From Rugamonas violacea (GTDB lineage Bacteria > Pseudomonadota > Gammaproteobacteria > Burkholderiales > Burkholderiaceae_D), in assembly GCF_016461825.1 (NCBI RefSeq), contig NZ_JAEMNU010000049.1:62604-126603 (forward strand): 64,000 nucleotides of DNA, given 5' to 3'. Numbering within the stretch: position 1 is the first letter of the stretch; each line of letters starts with the position of its first letter. The notes under the pieces are model-generated. The model was given only the letters and a program-made list of their open reading frames with translations, did no database searches and was not told the DNA's origin. This document shows, piece by piece, positions 19,113 to 27,838 of this stretch. The position numbers and the translations under genes were made by a program.

Positions 19113-19141
19113 AAAAAAAACGCGGGCTAGCCGCGTTTTTT
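19113..19141. terminator. Bidirectional terminator between tRNA genes and thrS
   Basis: CGCGG-GCTAG-CCGCG with a run of A on the left and T on the right (AAAAACGCGG / CCGCGTTTTTT). On the minus strand it ends the tRNA-Val transcript before thrS. Confidence 0.8.
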
Positions 19142-19250
19142 CACTTTTTAACAAGCAAAGAAAATCCGATCGACTAGCGTCACTCCCAAATCTTGGTAGT
19201 AGTTCGCGGTGTCATAACCGGTTTTGCCTTTCTCGCTCTTACATATATTC

Positions 19251-19327
19251 TGGTGGGCGGTGAGGAATTCGAATCCCCGACCCCTTGGATGTCGACCAAG
19301 TATTCTAACCAGCTGAACTAACCGCCC
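19251..19327 (-). tRNA. tRNA-Val (GAC), copy 1, CCA encoded
   Basis: A 77-base cloverleaf on the minus strand: acceptor GGGCGGT/ACCGCCC, D arm GTTC/GAAT, anticodon stem CTTGG/CCAAG with loop TCGACAT, T arm GGGGA-TTCGAAT-TCCTC, discriminator A and encoded CCA. The anticodon GAC reads Val codons GUC and GUU. Position 33 is C instead of the nearly universal U. It is identical to the other two copies. Confidence 0.93.
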
Positions 19328-19405
19328 TCGGCCTGCACATTTTACTGCACCTGCGTTTTATTACTCTTTACCGCTGCCATTACCCTACTAGCGTACCGCG
19401 TATTC

Positions 19406-19482
19406 TGGTGGGCGGTGAGGAATTCGAATCCCCGACCCCTTGGATGTCGACCAAGTATTCTAACCAGCTGAACTAACCGCCC
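19406..19482 (-). tRNA. tRNA-Val (GAC), copy 2, CCA encoded
   Basis: Identical over all 77 bases to the neighbours, with the same C33 in the anticodon loop. It is separated by a 78-base spacer from copy 1 and a 65-base spacer from copy 3. The spacers share TACCCT-ACTA-type AT-richer sequence that may be processing context. Probably one polycistronic tRNA transcript. Confidence 0.93.
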
Positions 19483-19547
19483 TGTGCCGCGCATTATACC
19501 GCGCCTGCCTTGTTTCTACTACCCTGCTACTACCGTATTACTTGTTC

Positions 19548-19624
19548 TGGTGGGCGGTGAGGAATTCGAATCCCCGACCCCTTGGATGTCGACCAAGTAT
19601 TCTAACCAGCTGAACTAACCGCCC
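19548..19624 (-). tRNA. tRNA-Val (GAC), copy 3, CCA encoded
   Basis: The third identical copy and the first to be transcribed from the right. It lies 157 bases after the relA stop, so it either has its own promoter in that gap or is read through from relA. Confidence 0.93.
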
Positions 19625-19781
19625 GAAGCACAGAATTATAGAGAGCCAAGCCGACAATTACAAGGGCTTTTCATAGGAAAGATTAATGAAAAGCACCGAA
19701 CACTGGCAAAGCGCTTGTTGCGGCGCGCCCACGGCGGGTCGGCGGGCGGCGCATCCAGCCGCCGCCGATCAATACCCGGCA

Positions 19782-22028
19782 CTAGGCGCGCCGCGCTTCC
19801 TGCACGCCGCCCACCTCGGCGATCGAGGTCAGCGCCTTTTGCAACTGCGCCGTGGCGCCGATCTCCGCCGTGAAGGTCATGCGCGCCTGCCCCTTGGCGC
19901 TTTGCGTGTTGACGCCGATGACGTTGATCTTCTCGCGCGAGAAGATCTCCGAGATGTCGCGCAACAAACCCTGGCGGTCGCCGGCCAGGATGAAGATGTC
20001 GACCGGGTAGACCGTGTCCGACTGGGCGCGGCCCCATTCGGTGAAGATGACCCGCTCCGGCGCCTTGCTGCGCATCTCGGCGAAGTTCTTGCAGGTGGCG
20101 CGGTGGATCGAGACGCCCTTGCCGCGCGTGACGAAGCCGACGATGCCGTCCGGCGGCGCCGGCTTGCAACACTTGGCCAGCGCCGTCATCAGGCCGTCGG
20201 TGCCGACCACCAGCACACCGGACTTGGCGCCCTGCTCGACGCTGGAGGCGCGGCTCTTGCCGAGGACGACGGCGTCCTCCGGCTCGGCCACCTCGCCGGT
20301 GTCGTGCAGCGCCTGCTCGACGTGGCGCAGGCTGAACTCGTCCTTGCCGACCGAGAGGAACAAATCGTCGACCTTGGCGAAGCCGAGCTTGTGCGCCAGC
20401 GACTCCAGGTTGACGGCGGTCTTGCCCTCGCGCTGCAAGGATTTTTCCACCAGCGCGCGGCCGTTCGACAGCGTCTCCTGCATGTCGATGGCGTGGAACC
20501 AGGCGCGGATCTTCGAGCGGGTGCGGGTGCTGACCGTGTAGTCGTTGCCCAGCCAGTCGCGCGACGGGCCGGCGGTGCCGGGCGCGCCCTTGGCGGTGAT
20601 GATCTCGCAGGTCTGGCCGTTCTTCAGCGGCGTGTTGAGCGGCACCATGACGCCGTCGACGCGGGCGCCACGGCAGCGGTGGCCGACATCGCTGTGCAGA
20701 TGGTAGGCGAAGTCGACCGCCGTGGCGCCGACCGGCAGCTCAAGCACGCGGGCCTGCGGCGTCAGCACGAAGATGCGGTCGTCCAGCGCGGCCGACTTGA
20801 GCTTCTCGACCCACTCGCGCTGGATGTCCTCCTGGCCGACCACGGCGTCGGCGACGTCGGACTTCCAGGCCAGCAGCTGGCGCAGCCAGGCGATCTTCTC
20901 GTCGTACTTCTGGCCGGAGAAGTTGGAACCGCCCTCCTCCTTGTAGCGCCAGTGCGCCGCCACGCCGTATTCGGCGAAGCTGTGCATCTCCTGGGTGCGG
21001 ATCTGCACCTCCAGCGGCCGGCCGTCCTCCGCCGTCACCACCGTGTGCAGCGACTGGTAGCCGTTCGGCTTCGGCCGCGAGATGTAATCGTCGAATTCCT
21101 TCGGGATCGGGGTCCAGATGTTGTGCACCACGCCGAGCACGGTGTAGCAGGTCTTGACGTCGCCGACGATGACGCGGAAGGCGCGCACGTCGTACAGGTC
21201 GGTGAAGTCGAGCTCCTTGCCGCGCATCTTGCTCCAGATGCTGTAGATGTGCTTGGGCCGGCCGAACACCTCGGCCTGGATGCCGGCCGCCGCCATCTCG
21301 GTCTGCAGGCGCAGGATGGACGAGGCGACGAAGCCCTCGCGCATCATGCGCTTCTCTTCGAGCATCTTGGCGATGCGCTTGTAGGCCTCCGGCTCGATGA
21401 AGCGGAACGACAAGTCCTCCAGCTCCCACTTGAGCTGCCAGATGCCCAGGCGGTTGGCCAGCGGCGCGTACAAATCCAAGGTCTCGCGGCCGTAGGCGCG
21501 GGTGATCTCGTCGAAGCGCTTGCTGTCGGCGAAGTAGCGCAAGGTGGTGACGCAGGACGCCAGGCGCACCAGCACCACGCGCATGTCCGAGGCCATCGCC
21601 AGCAGCATCTTGCGCAGCGTTTCGACCTGGGCCACGGCCAGCTGGGCGGCGTTCCGGCCGCGCCCGCCGGCGCCGTGCTGGCCGACGGTCAGCTCGCGCA
21701 GGCGGATCAGCTGGCGCACGCCGCCGGCCAGGTCGCAGACCTCCTGGCCGAAGCGCGGCTCGATGGTCGGCACCTGGGTCGGGTCGAGCAGGGTCAGCTC
21801 GAACATCAGGCCGGCGATGCGGGTCTCGGCGTCGGAACGCAGGAAGGCCAGGGTGCTGGCCACGCCGACGGAAAAGTCGAAGGCGCTCTGGCCGTGGCTG
21901 CTGACGGTGGCGCCGTACACCTCGCTGGCGTAGTCGAGCGCGGCGAGCACCCGCGCGCCGTCCTCGGCCGTGAGGCCCTGCACCAGCTGGTCCGAGGTCG
22001 CGCTATTGAGCGCCGCGATGGAAACCAT
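19782..22028 (-). CDS. relA: RelA-type (p)ppGpp synthetase
   Basis: A 748-residue long RSH protein. The N-terminal hydrolase-like domain lacks the HD...ED catalytic motif, as expected for synthetase-only RelA. The synthetase domain carries EFDDYI at residues 311-316, the acidic EXDD form typical of RelA (SpoT has RXKD), followed by SRPKPNGYQSLHTVV and EYGVAAHWRYKE. A TGS domain (IFVLTPQARVLELPVGATAV) and a C-terminal ACT domain complete it. It makes pppGpp from ATP and GTP on stalled ribosomes during amino-acid starvation. The start at 22028 (MVSIAALN) is 5 bases after the Rid gene stop, indicating an operon. Confidence 0.95.
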   Translation of the reverse strand: MVSIAALNSATSDQLVQGLTAEDGARVLAALDYASEVYGATVSSHGQSAFDFSVGVASTLAFLRSDAETRIAGLMFELTLLDPTQVPTIEPRFGQEVCDLAGGVRQLIRLRELTVGQHGAGGRGRNAAQLAVAQVETLRKMLLAMASDMRVVLVRLASCVTTLRYFADSKRFDEITRAYGRETLDLYAPLANRLGIWQLKWELEDLSFRFIEPEAYKRIAKMLEEKRMMREGFVASSILRLQTEMAAAGIQAEVFGRPKHIYSIWSKMRGKELDFTDLYDVRAFRVIVGDVKTCYTVLGVVHNIWTPIPKEFDDYISRPKPNGYQSLHTVVTAEDGRPLEVQIRTQEMHSFAEYGVAAHWRYKEEGGSNFSGQKYDEKIAWLRQLLAWKSDVADAVVGQEDIQREWVEKLKSAALDDRIFVLTPQARVLELPVGATAVDFAYHLHSDVGHRCRGARVDGVMVPLNTPLKNGQTCEIITAKGAPGTAGPSRDWLGNDYTVSTRTRSKIRAWFHAIDMQETLSNGRALVEKSLQREGKTAVNLESLAHKLGFAKVDDLFLSVGKDEFSLRHVEQALHDTGEVAEPEDAVVLGKSRASSVEQGAKSGVLVVGTDGLMTALAKCCKPAPPDGIVGFVTRGKGVSIHRATCKNFAEMRSKAPERVIFTEWGRAQSDTVYPVDIFILAGDRQGLLRDISEIFSREKINVIGVNTQSAKGQARMTFTAEIGATAQLQKALTSIAEVGGVQEARRA

Positions 22029-22033
22029 CGTCG

Positions 22034-22384
22034 CTAGCGCTGCGCGGCGACGATGACGATCTCGACCAGCACGGCCGGATCGGCCAGCTTGGCCTCGACG
22101 GTGGCGCGCGGCGGCGTGTGGCCGCTCGGCACCCAGTTGTCCCACTCCTCGTTCATGCCGGCGAAGTGCGCCAGGTCGGCGATGTAGATCTGGCAGCTGA
22201 GCACGCAGGTCTTGTCGCTGCCCGCTTCGGCCAGCAGGCGGTCGACATGGCCCAGCACCTCGCGGGTCTGGCCCTGGATGTCTTGCGTGGTGTCCTCGGC
22301 GATCTGGCCGGCCAGATAGACCGTGCTGTTGTGGATGGCCACTTCGGACAGGCGCTTGCCTACATACAGTCGTTTGATTTCCAT
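22034..22384 (-). CDS. Rid-family (YjgF/RidA-like) protein
   Basis: A 116-residue protein. GQIAEDTTQDIQGQTREVLG matches the Rid core, and PPRATVEAKLADPAVLVEIV carries the conserved active-site Arg and the acidic residue that bind enamine/imine acids. It probably removes reactive 2-aminoacrylate-type intermediates. The subgroup is uncertain because the middle (IADLAHFAGMNEEWDNWVPS) resembles the YoaB/Rid2-7 types. The start at 22384 is from homology. It lies just upstream of relA and probably shares its transcript. Confidence 0.88.
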   Translation of the reverse strand: MEIKRLYVGKRLSEVAIHNSTVYLAGQIAEDTTQDIQGQTREVLGHVDRLLAEAGSDKTCVLSCQIYIADLAHFAGMNEEWDNWVPSGHTPPRATVEAKLADPAVLVEIVIVAAQR

Positions 22385-22462
22385 GCTATTTACTCTCAAT
22401 CTTGGTTCTAAAACAGTGAAGCGAATACGGTGCTGCAAACAACGGTAGATGCGGCCGCGCGT

Positions 22463-23344
22463 CTACTTATTCAACAGGAATTTGCGCACGATGGCGATCT
22501 GCTCGTCGTGGATGAAGGTCGGCGCGTGGCCGACGCCGGCGATCTCGACCAGCTCGGCGCGCGGGCCGCGTTGGGTCATGCCCAGCGCCGTCTCGCGCGA
22601 CAGCAGGTCGGAGTCGGCGCCGCGCACCAGCAAGGTCGGGCAGACGATGGCGTCGTAGGCGCTCCACAGCGCCGCCTCGTCGGCCTGGGCCGACTCCGGC
22701 GTGGCCGAGCGGAACGGCTGCGCCAGTCCCATATCGTAGTGGCGCACCCACATGCCGTCCTTGTCCTGGCGCAGCACGTCGGCCGCCAGCTTGTGCCACT
22801 CGGCCTCGCTGTGCGGACCGAACGGCAGCGACACGTCGCGGATGAACTTGGCCGCCTCGTCGAAGGTGTGGAAGCGCAGGTCCTGGCCGATGTAGTCGCC
22901 GATGCGCTGCAGCGCCGTCGGATCGAGCACCGGGCCGATGTCGTTGAGGATCAGTTTGCCGACCGGGCTGTCCGCCAGCGCCGCCATGCCCAGGCCGATC
23001 AAGCCGCCCATCGAGGTGCCGAACCAGTCGACCGTCTGGCGCTCGCCGTTGGCCAGCACGCGCGCCAGCAGGGTCACCATGTCGCTGACATATTGCGGGA
23101 TGCGGTAGAGCTGCGGGTTGCGCAGGCGGCCGGAGCGGCCGCGACCGACCACGTCGGGGCAGACCACGCGGTAGTCGGCGGCCAGGGCGCGCGCCATGCT
23201 GTCGAAGTCGTCGGCGACGCGGGTCACGCCATGCACGCACACCAATACCTTCGGGTTGTCGGCGTCGCCCCATTCCTTGTACGCCATCTGGTGCAGACCA
23301 GCCATCGACAAACACTGAACCGACTTTATTTTTGCTTCGAGCAT
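22463..23344 (-). CDS. Alpha/beta-fold hydrolase
   Basis: A 293-residue protein with an alpha/beta hydrolase fold. Oxyanion segment CVHGVTR, nucleophile elbow GTSMGG (Ser in WFGTSMGGLIG), acid residue in RGADSDLL and catalytic His in GVGHAPTF. Such proteins are esterases, lipases or C-C bond hydrolases, and nothing here fixes the substrate. The adjacent 3-hydroxybutyrate dehydrogenase, divergently transcribed, hints at lipid or polyester metabolism, but that is only context. Confidence 0.87.
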   Translation of the reverse strand: MLEAKIKSVQCLSMAGLHQMAYKEWGDADNPKVLVCVHGVTRVADDFDSMARALAADYRVVCPDVVGRGRSGRLRNPQLYRIPQYVSDMVTLLARVLANGERQTVDWFGTSMGGLIGLGMAALADSPVGKLILNDIGPVLDPTALQRIGDYIGQDLRFHTFDEAAKFIRDVSLPFGPHSEAEWHKLAADVLRQDKDGMWVRHYDMGLAQPFRSATPESAQADEAALWSAYDAIVCPTLLVRGADSDLLSRETALGMTQRGPRAELVEIAGVGHAPTFIHDEQIAIVRKFLLNK

Positions 23345-23513
23345 GCCACTTCCTTGTCTGATGCGGATTCGTCGCCAAATGGCCGCATGGGGATTTTTAT
23401 GTAATGTTGTCCAGAGATGACATTTTACCGGTCGTTGCGCTTAAAATCTTACCGCAGTGTAGCGCAGCGGCGCCCATACCACCAACCCAACATCTTTTAC
23501 CACAGGGGAAACC

Positions 23514-24320
23514 ATGGCAAGCACTAACGCAGGCAAGCTCTTGAGCGGCAAAACGGCACTCGTCACCGGCTCCACCTCGGGCATCGGCCTGGGCATGGCG
23601 CGCGCGCTGGCCGGCAGCGGCGCCAACATCCTGTTCAACGGCTTCGGCGACGCCGGCGAGATCGAACAATTGCAACGCGACGTGGCCCAGGAGTTCGGCG
23701 TGCAAACCGCCTACCACAACGCCGACATGTCCAAGCCGGCCGAGATCGAGTCGATGATCGCCTTCGCCGACGACAAGTTCGGCGGCGTCGACGTGCTGGT
23801 CAACAACGCCGGGATTCAATATGTCGCCAACATCGAGGACTTCCCCACCGAGAAGTGGGACGCCATCATCGCCATCAACCTGAGCTCGGCCTTCCACACC
23901 TCGCGCCTGGTGCTGCCGCGCATGCGCGCCAAGAACTGGGGCCGCATCATCAACCTGGCCTCGACCCACGGCCTGGTCGGCTCGGCGCAAAAGTCGGCCT
24001 ATGTGGCGGCCAAGCACGGCCTGATCGGCCTGACCAAGGTCGGCGCGCTGGAGACGGCCACCACCGGCGTGACCGTCAACGCCATCTGCCCCGGCTTCGT
24101 GCTGACGCCGCTGGTGCAAAAGCAGGTCGACGCGCGCGCCGGCAAGGACGGCATCAGCAACGAGGCCGCCAAGCAAGCCCTGCTGGCCGACAAGCAACCG
24201 TCCGGCGAGTTCGTCACGCCCGAGGAGCTGGGCGCGCTGGCGGTGTTCCTCTGCAGCGACGCCGCCAAGCAGGTGCGCGGCGTGGCCTGGAACATGGACG
24301 GCGGCTGGGTCGCCCAGTAG
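23514..24320 (+). CDS. bdhA: 3-hydroxybutyrate dehydrogenase
   Basis: A 268-residue classical SDR enzyme. NAD site TGSTSGIGLGMA near residues 18-29, NNAGIQYVANIEDFP, and catalytic Ser-Tyr-Lys in NLASTHGLVGS and YVAAKHG. The C-terminus FLCSDAAKQVRGVAWNMDGG and the substrate loop VLTPLVQKQVDARAG are typical of bacterial D-3-hydroxybutyrate dehydrogenases. It oxidises 3-hydroxybutyrate, the monomer of polyhydroxybutyrate, to acetoacetate, which would be the substrate of the CoA-transferase encoded at 27.8-29.2 kb. The start is preceded by AGGGGAAACC. Confidence 0.92.
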   Translation: MASTNAGKLLSGKTALVTGSTSGIGLGMARALAGSGANILFNGFGDAGEIEQLQRDVAQEFGVQTAYHNADMSKPAEIESMIAFADDKFGGVDVLVNNAGIQYVANIEDFPTEKWDAIIAINLSSAFHTSRLVLPRMRAKNWGRIINLASTHGLVGSAQKSAYVAAKHGLIGLTKVGALETATTGVTVNAICPGFVLTPLVQKQVDARAGKDGISNEAAKQALLADKQPSGEFVTPEELGALAVFLCSDAAKQVRGVAWNMDGGWVAQ

Positions 24321-24356
24321 GCGGCGCGGCACAAGTGGGGGGCGCCGATGGCGCCA

Positions 24357-24425
24357 AAACCACCCGAAGGCGGAGAGCCGGGGTCAGACCCCGCGGGGTC
24401 TGACCCCAGTTTGCGCCGCTGGGTT
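24357..24425. repeat. Dispersed palindromic element, copy B
   Basis: The most regular copy. The core at 24380-24407 is a perfect 28-base palindrome: GGGGTCAGACCCC, GC, GGGGTCTGACCCC. The outer flanks ACCACCCGAAGG and GCGCCGCTGGGTTTG also face each other. It lies 37 bases after the bdhA stop. Confidence 0.85.
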
Positions 24426-24472
24426 TGTGCCTCGCCCCCCCCCTGATTCGCGCCTGTGGGCCGGCCGCCACA

Positions 24473-24524
24473 GCCAGATATCACCAACCGTGATTTGCGG
24501 TTAACCACAATGGTGATATCTGGC
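24473..24524. promoter_or_regulatory. 13-base perfect inverted repeat upstream of dctA
   Basis: GCCAGATATCACC (24473-24485) and GGTGATATCTGGC (24512-24524) are exact inverted copies around a 26-base centre that itself has AACCG/CGGTT arms. It ends 54 bases before the dctA start. It may be an operator or an RNA hairpin in the dctA leader. Confidence 0.6.
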
Positions 24525-24578
24525 GGCTTGATCCATCATGAACTCCTCAAATATCCCATCGCTTCCCGAGGAGCTTCC

Positions 24579-25886
24579 GTGAAAAAGCCTTTCTACAAAA
24601 TTCTCTACATCCAGGTGCTGTTCGCCATCGCCTGCGGTATCTTGCTCGGGGAATTCTTCCCCAAAGACGCGGTGGCGATGAAGCCGCTGGGTGACGGTTT
24701 CATCAAACTGATCAAAATGATCATCGCGCCGGTGATCTTCTGCACCGTCGTGTCCGGCATCGCCGGCATGCAGGACATCAAGAAGATCGGCCGCGTCGGC
24801 GGCAAGGCCCTGTTGTACTTCGAGGTGGTGTCCACCTTCGCGCTGGTGATCGGCCTGTTCGTCGCCAACATCCTGCGCCCGGGCGCCGGCTTCAACGCCG
24901 ACCCGGCCACGCTCGACACCAAGGCGATCGCCGAGTACACCGCCAAGGCCAAGGGCCAGTCGACCATCGACTTCGTCATGAACATCATCCCCAACACCGT
25001 GGTCGACGCCTTCGCCAAGGGCGAGATCCTGCAGGTGCTGCTGGTCGCCATCCTGTTCGGTTTCGCCCTGTCGCTGCTGGGCGAGCGCGGCAAGCCGGTC
25101 ACCAAGCTGATCGACGACCTGTCGGCCGCCATCTTCGCCGTCGTCGGCATCATCATGAAAGCCGCCCCGGTCGGCGCCTTCGGCGCCATGGCCTTCACCA
25201 TCGGCAAGTACGGTATCGCCTCGCTGAAGCCGCTGGCGGCGCTGATGGGCTCCTTCTACCTGACCTGCGGCCTGTTCATCTTCATCGTGCTCGGCGCCAT
25301 CTGCAAATACACCGGCTTCTCGATCGGCCGCTTCATCCTCTACATCAAGGAAGAACTGCTGATCGTGCTGGGCACCAGCTCGTCGGAAAGCGCCCTGCCC
25401 TCGCTGATGACCAAACTGGAGCGTCTGGGCTGCTCGAAATCGGTGGTCGGCCTGGTGGTTCCCACCGGCTACTCGTTCAACCTGGACGGCACCAACATCT
25501 ACATGACCATGGCCGCCCTGTTCGTCGCCCAGGCCACCAACACCGACCTGACGCTGACCCAGGAACTGACCATCCTCGGCGTGGCGATGTTGACCTCGAA
25601 GGGCGCCTCCGGCATCACCGGCGCCGGCTTCATCACCCTGGCGGCGACCCTGGCCGTGGTGCCGACCATTCCGGTGGCCGGCATGGCGCTGATCCTCGGC
25701 ATCGACCGCTTCATGAGCGAATGTCGCGCCCTGACCAACTTCATCGGCAACGGTGTGGCCACGGTGGTGGTGTCGAACTGGGAAAAGGAATTGAACCACG
25801 ACACGCTGAAACGTGAACTGGCCAACCCGGGCTCGACGGTGACCGATCCCGACCTGATCCCGGTGACCCGCGCGCACCACGCCTAA
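24579..25886 (+). CDS. dctA: DctA-type C4-dicarboxylate:cation symporter
   Basis: A 435-residue DAACS-family carrier. [20 protein letters not shown] begins the first helix. [40 protein letters not shown] (the serine-rich hairpin loop), [19 protein letters not shown] and [16 protein letters not shown] are the transport-core motifs. It imports succinate, fumarate and malate with protons or sodium ions. The GTG start at 24579 has GAGGAG 6 bases upstream. An earlier ATG would add 27 residues of non-family sequence. A DctB/DctD pair is not nearby. Confidence 0.94.
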   Translation: MKKPFYKILYIQVLFAIACGILLGEFFPKDAVAMKPLGDGFIKLIKMIIAPVIFCTVVSGIAGMQDIKKIGRVGGKALLYFEVVSTFALVIGLFVANILRPGAGFNADPATLDTKAIAEYTAKAKGQSTIDFVMNIIPNTVVDAFAKGEILQVLLVAILFGFALSLLGERGKPVTKLIDDLSAAIFAVVGIIMKAAPVGAFGAMAFTIGKYGIASLKPLAALMGSFYLTCGLFIFIVLGAICKYTGFSIGRFILYIKEELLIVLGTSSSESALPSLMTKLERLGCSKSVVGLVVPTGYSFNLDGTNIYMTMAALFVAQATNTDLTLTQELTILGVAMLTSKGASGITGAGFITLAATLAVVPTIPVAGMALILGIDRFMSECRALTNFIGNGVATVVVSNWEKELNHDTLKRELANPGSTVTDPDLIPVTRAHHA

Positions 25887-25902
25887 ACCGGGCGCTGCGG
25901 CG

Positions 25903-25940
25903 AAAAAAATCCCCGCACATCGCTGTGCGGGGATTTTTTT
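25903..25940. terminator. Bidirectional terminator between dctA and ohyA
   Basis: AAAAAAATCCCCGCACA pairs with TGTGCGGGGATTTTTTT around a TCGC loop. It serves both converging genes. Confidence 0.93.
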
Positions 25941-25955
25941 ATTGGCCGGCCGTTG

Positions 25956-27527
25956 TTACTGGAAGGCTTTGACCAGCGCGTCGAACTTGACCTTCAGCGA
26001 GTGGTCGTGGGCGTGCACAGGCGGCACTTCGCGCTCGACATTGAGCAGCTGATAGACCGCCATCTGCGCCGCCCGCACCGAGTATTCGACGGTGAAGACG
26101 ACGTCGTCGGCGACCTCGACGAACTGGCTGACGAAGGCCAGGTTGCGGGTCTGGAGCGGCACCGGCAGCGGCCGGTCGCTCTTAACGCGCGGCATGAACA
26201 TGCTGGTGATGTAGGGCATGCGGCAGGGAATGCAGTTGGCCTTGGCCATCACTTCGTAGTCGAAGTTCAGGTGGCCGCACAGCTCGCGCAGGATTTCCTC
26301 GCCGCTGCAGTCGGCCATCGGTTTGGCGACGAAGTTGCCGATGCGGTCGGGATGCAACGCATAGCCCCAGAACACTTGCACGCCCTCTGGCTGGCCGGCG
26401 AAGTGCGGCTGGTGCGCCAGCACAATCGACATGAACCAGTTGGAATCCTTGAAGGTGACCAGGCCGCCGGTGCCGGCGGTATTGCCGCTGAATTTCTCCA
26501 TGCGGTCGAAGAAGGTGCTGTCGTGCAGGGTAACGGTGAACGACTCCCACCACGATTCGGGAATGCTGGAATTGAAGGCGGCCGGATTGCCGAATTGCGG
26601 CCGGCCCTGCGCCATTTTCTCCCACAGGGTCCAGCCGCCACTGTCGCGCTTGGTCAGCTTGGGCGGCGCGCTGTCCATCGAACCGTAGCTGGCGGCGTCC
26701 GTCATCGAGCCGTTCTGGAAGAACAGCAGGTCGTCGGGGCCGAGTTCGATACGCTCGCCGACGCCGTCGCGCAGACATTGCAGCGCCGTCGCCATGGTCA
26801 GGCCGTCCTGCTCCTTGAGTTCGATATCCTCGACCTTGCAGCCGGTTTGCACGCGCACGCCCTGCTGCTGCAACCAGTGCTGCAAGGGGCGCACCAGCGA
26901 ATCGTACTGGTTGTAGACGGTGCGCTTGACGCCGGCCAGCGTTTCGATGCGCGAGAACTCCATCATGAAGCGGTGCAGATAGCGCTTGAACTCGACCGCG
27001 CTGTGCCAGGGTTGGAAGGCGAAGGTGGTGGCCCACATGAACCAGAACTTGGTCTCGAAGAAGGCCGGCGACAGCCAGTCGGTGATGGCGGTGCCGTCCA
27101 GCGTCTCCTCGCTGGCTTCGCTCAAGCGCAACAATTCCATGCGGTCGCTCATCGAGAAGCCCATCGATTTGACGTCCAGCTTGAAGCGGTTGCGGTCGAC
27201 CAGCCGCGCCATCGAGTGCGACACGTGTTTCTCGTTGAAGGCGATGGTCTCGTCGTAGACGCTGCGGCCGGGATGCTCCAGCGAGGGAATCGACTTGAAC
27301 AGATCCCAGGTGCATTCGTAGTTGTCGGTGGTCAGCATGCGGCCGCCGCGCAAGGTGTAGCCGTCGGTCGGATTGCCGCCGCCGTCGAGGCTGCCGCCGG
27401 CGACGTCCATGGCCTCCAGGATGGTGATGTCGGCGCCGTGGACGCCGCCGTCGCGGATCATGAAGGCGGCGGCGGCGAGCGAACCGATGCCGCCTCCGAC
27501 CAGATAGGCTTTGATTGGGGTATGCAT
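25956..27527 (-). CDS. ohyA: Oleate hydratase (MCRA family, FAD-dependent)
   Basis: A 523-residue protein. AYLVGGGIGSLAAAAFMIRD near the N-terminus is the FAD-binding GxGxxS region. ILEAMDVAGGSLDGGGN, GGRMLTTDNYECTWDLF and ATTFAFQPWHSAVEFKRYLH are typical of myosin-cross-reactive antigen family hydratases. The family adds water to the cis-9 double bond of oleate, giving 10-hydroxystearate, often as protection against free unsaturated fatty acids. The start at 27527 (MHTPIKAYL) is used. An upstream in-frame start lacks support. Shorter than the 560-590 residues of Firmicute enzymes but within family range. Confidence 0.92.
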   Translation of the reverse strand: MHTPIKAYLVGGGIGSLAAAAFMIRDGGVHGADITILEAMDVAGGSLDGGGNPTDGYTLRGGRMLTTDNYECTWDLFKSIPSLEHPGRSVYDETIAFNEKHVSHSMARLVDRNRFKLDVKSMGFSMSDRMELLRLSEASEETLDGTAITDWLSPAFFETKFWFMWATTFAFQPWHSAVEFKRYLHRFMMEFSRIETLAGVKRTVYNQYDSLVRPLQHWLQQQGVRVQTGCKVEDIELKEQDGLTMATALQCLRDGVGERIELGPDDLLFFQNGSMTDAASYGSMDSAPPKLTKRDSGGWTLWEKMAQGRPQFGNPAAFNSSIPESWWESFTVTLHDSTFFDRMEKFSGNTAGTGGLVTFKDSNWFMSIVLAHQPHFAGQPEGVQVFWGYALHPDRIGNFVAKPMADCSGEEILRELCGHLNFDYEVMAKANCIPCRMPYITSMFMPRVKSDRPLPVPLQTRNLAFVSQFVEVADDVVFTVEYSVRAAQMAVYQLLNVEREVPPVHAHDHSLKVKFDALVKAFQ

Positions 27528-27640
27528 TTTATCCTTGTGGTATGAATTGCAATGATTGTATGTTGGACAAATCATCAAGTCCGTGCGCTACCCCACGCAG
27601 AGCGAAGCGGCCGGTCGCGCGCCGGCGCCGGTCTGTGAAG

Positions 27641-27706
27641 AAAACCCAGCGGCAGGGACTGGGGTCGGACCCCGCGGGTCCGACCCCGGCGGTCCGCCTT
27701 TGGGTT
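27641..27706. repeat. Dispersed palindromic element, copy C
   Basis: AAAACCCAGCGGC at the left and GCCTTTGGGTT at the right face each other. The core is GGGGTCGGACCCC, G, CGGGTCCGACCCC. It lies in the 311-base gap between the leftward ohyA start and the scoB stop. Confidence 0.8.
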
Positions 27707-27744
27707 CGAGAGCCGCCGGCGCCTCAACGAGGTCACGGCCGCAT

Positions 27745-27769
27745 GCCCTTGCCCTTGCCCTTGCCCTTG
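27745..27769. repeat. Tandem hexamer GCCCTT x4
   Basis: Four perfect head-to-tail copies of GCCCTT plus one base in the intergenic region between ohyA and scoB. It could vary in copy number between strains. The rest of this gap holds only the palindromic element and a hairpin. Confidence 0.85.
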
Positions 27770-27787
27770 TATGCCGGCGTAAACGGC

Positions 27788-27814
27788 AACGGCACGCCGG
27801 AGGGGCGTGCCGTT
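27788..27814 (-). terminator. Hairpin after scoB, probable terminator
   Basis: AACGGCACGCC-GGAGG-GGCGTGCCGTT is an 11-base-pair perfect stem, 25 bases after the leftward scoB stop. The following bases on the minus strand (GCCGTTTACG) give only a weak T-run. Confidence 0.6.
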
Positions 27815-27838
27815 GTGTGCTTCAGTGCGGGCGCAAGC

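Noticed and set aside
19251..19624. Reading the tRNAs as tRNA-Asp
   Set aside because: The D arm looks Asp-like, but the seven-base loop TCGACAT places GAC in positions 34-36, which is Val.
19686..22037. A 783-codon open frame on the plus strand opposite relA
   Set aside because: Composition is Ala/Val/Arg/Gln-rich with no domain. It is the mirror of relA codons in GC-rich DNA. The same applies to long frames opposite thrS (17285-19039), flhA (35001-37247), pheT (12157-13737) and fliE-fliF (41881-44097).
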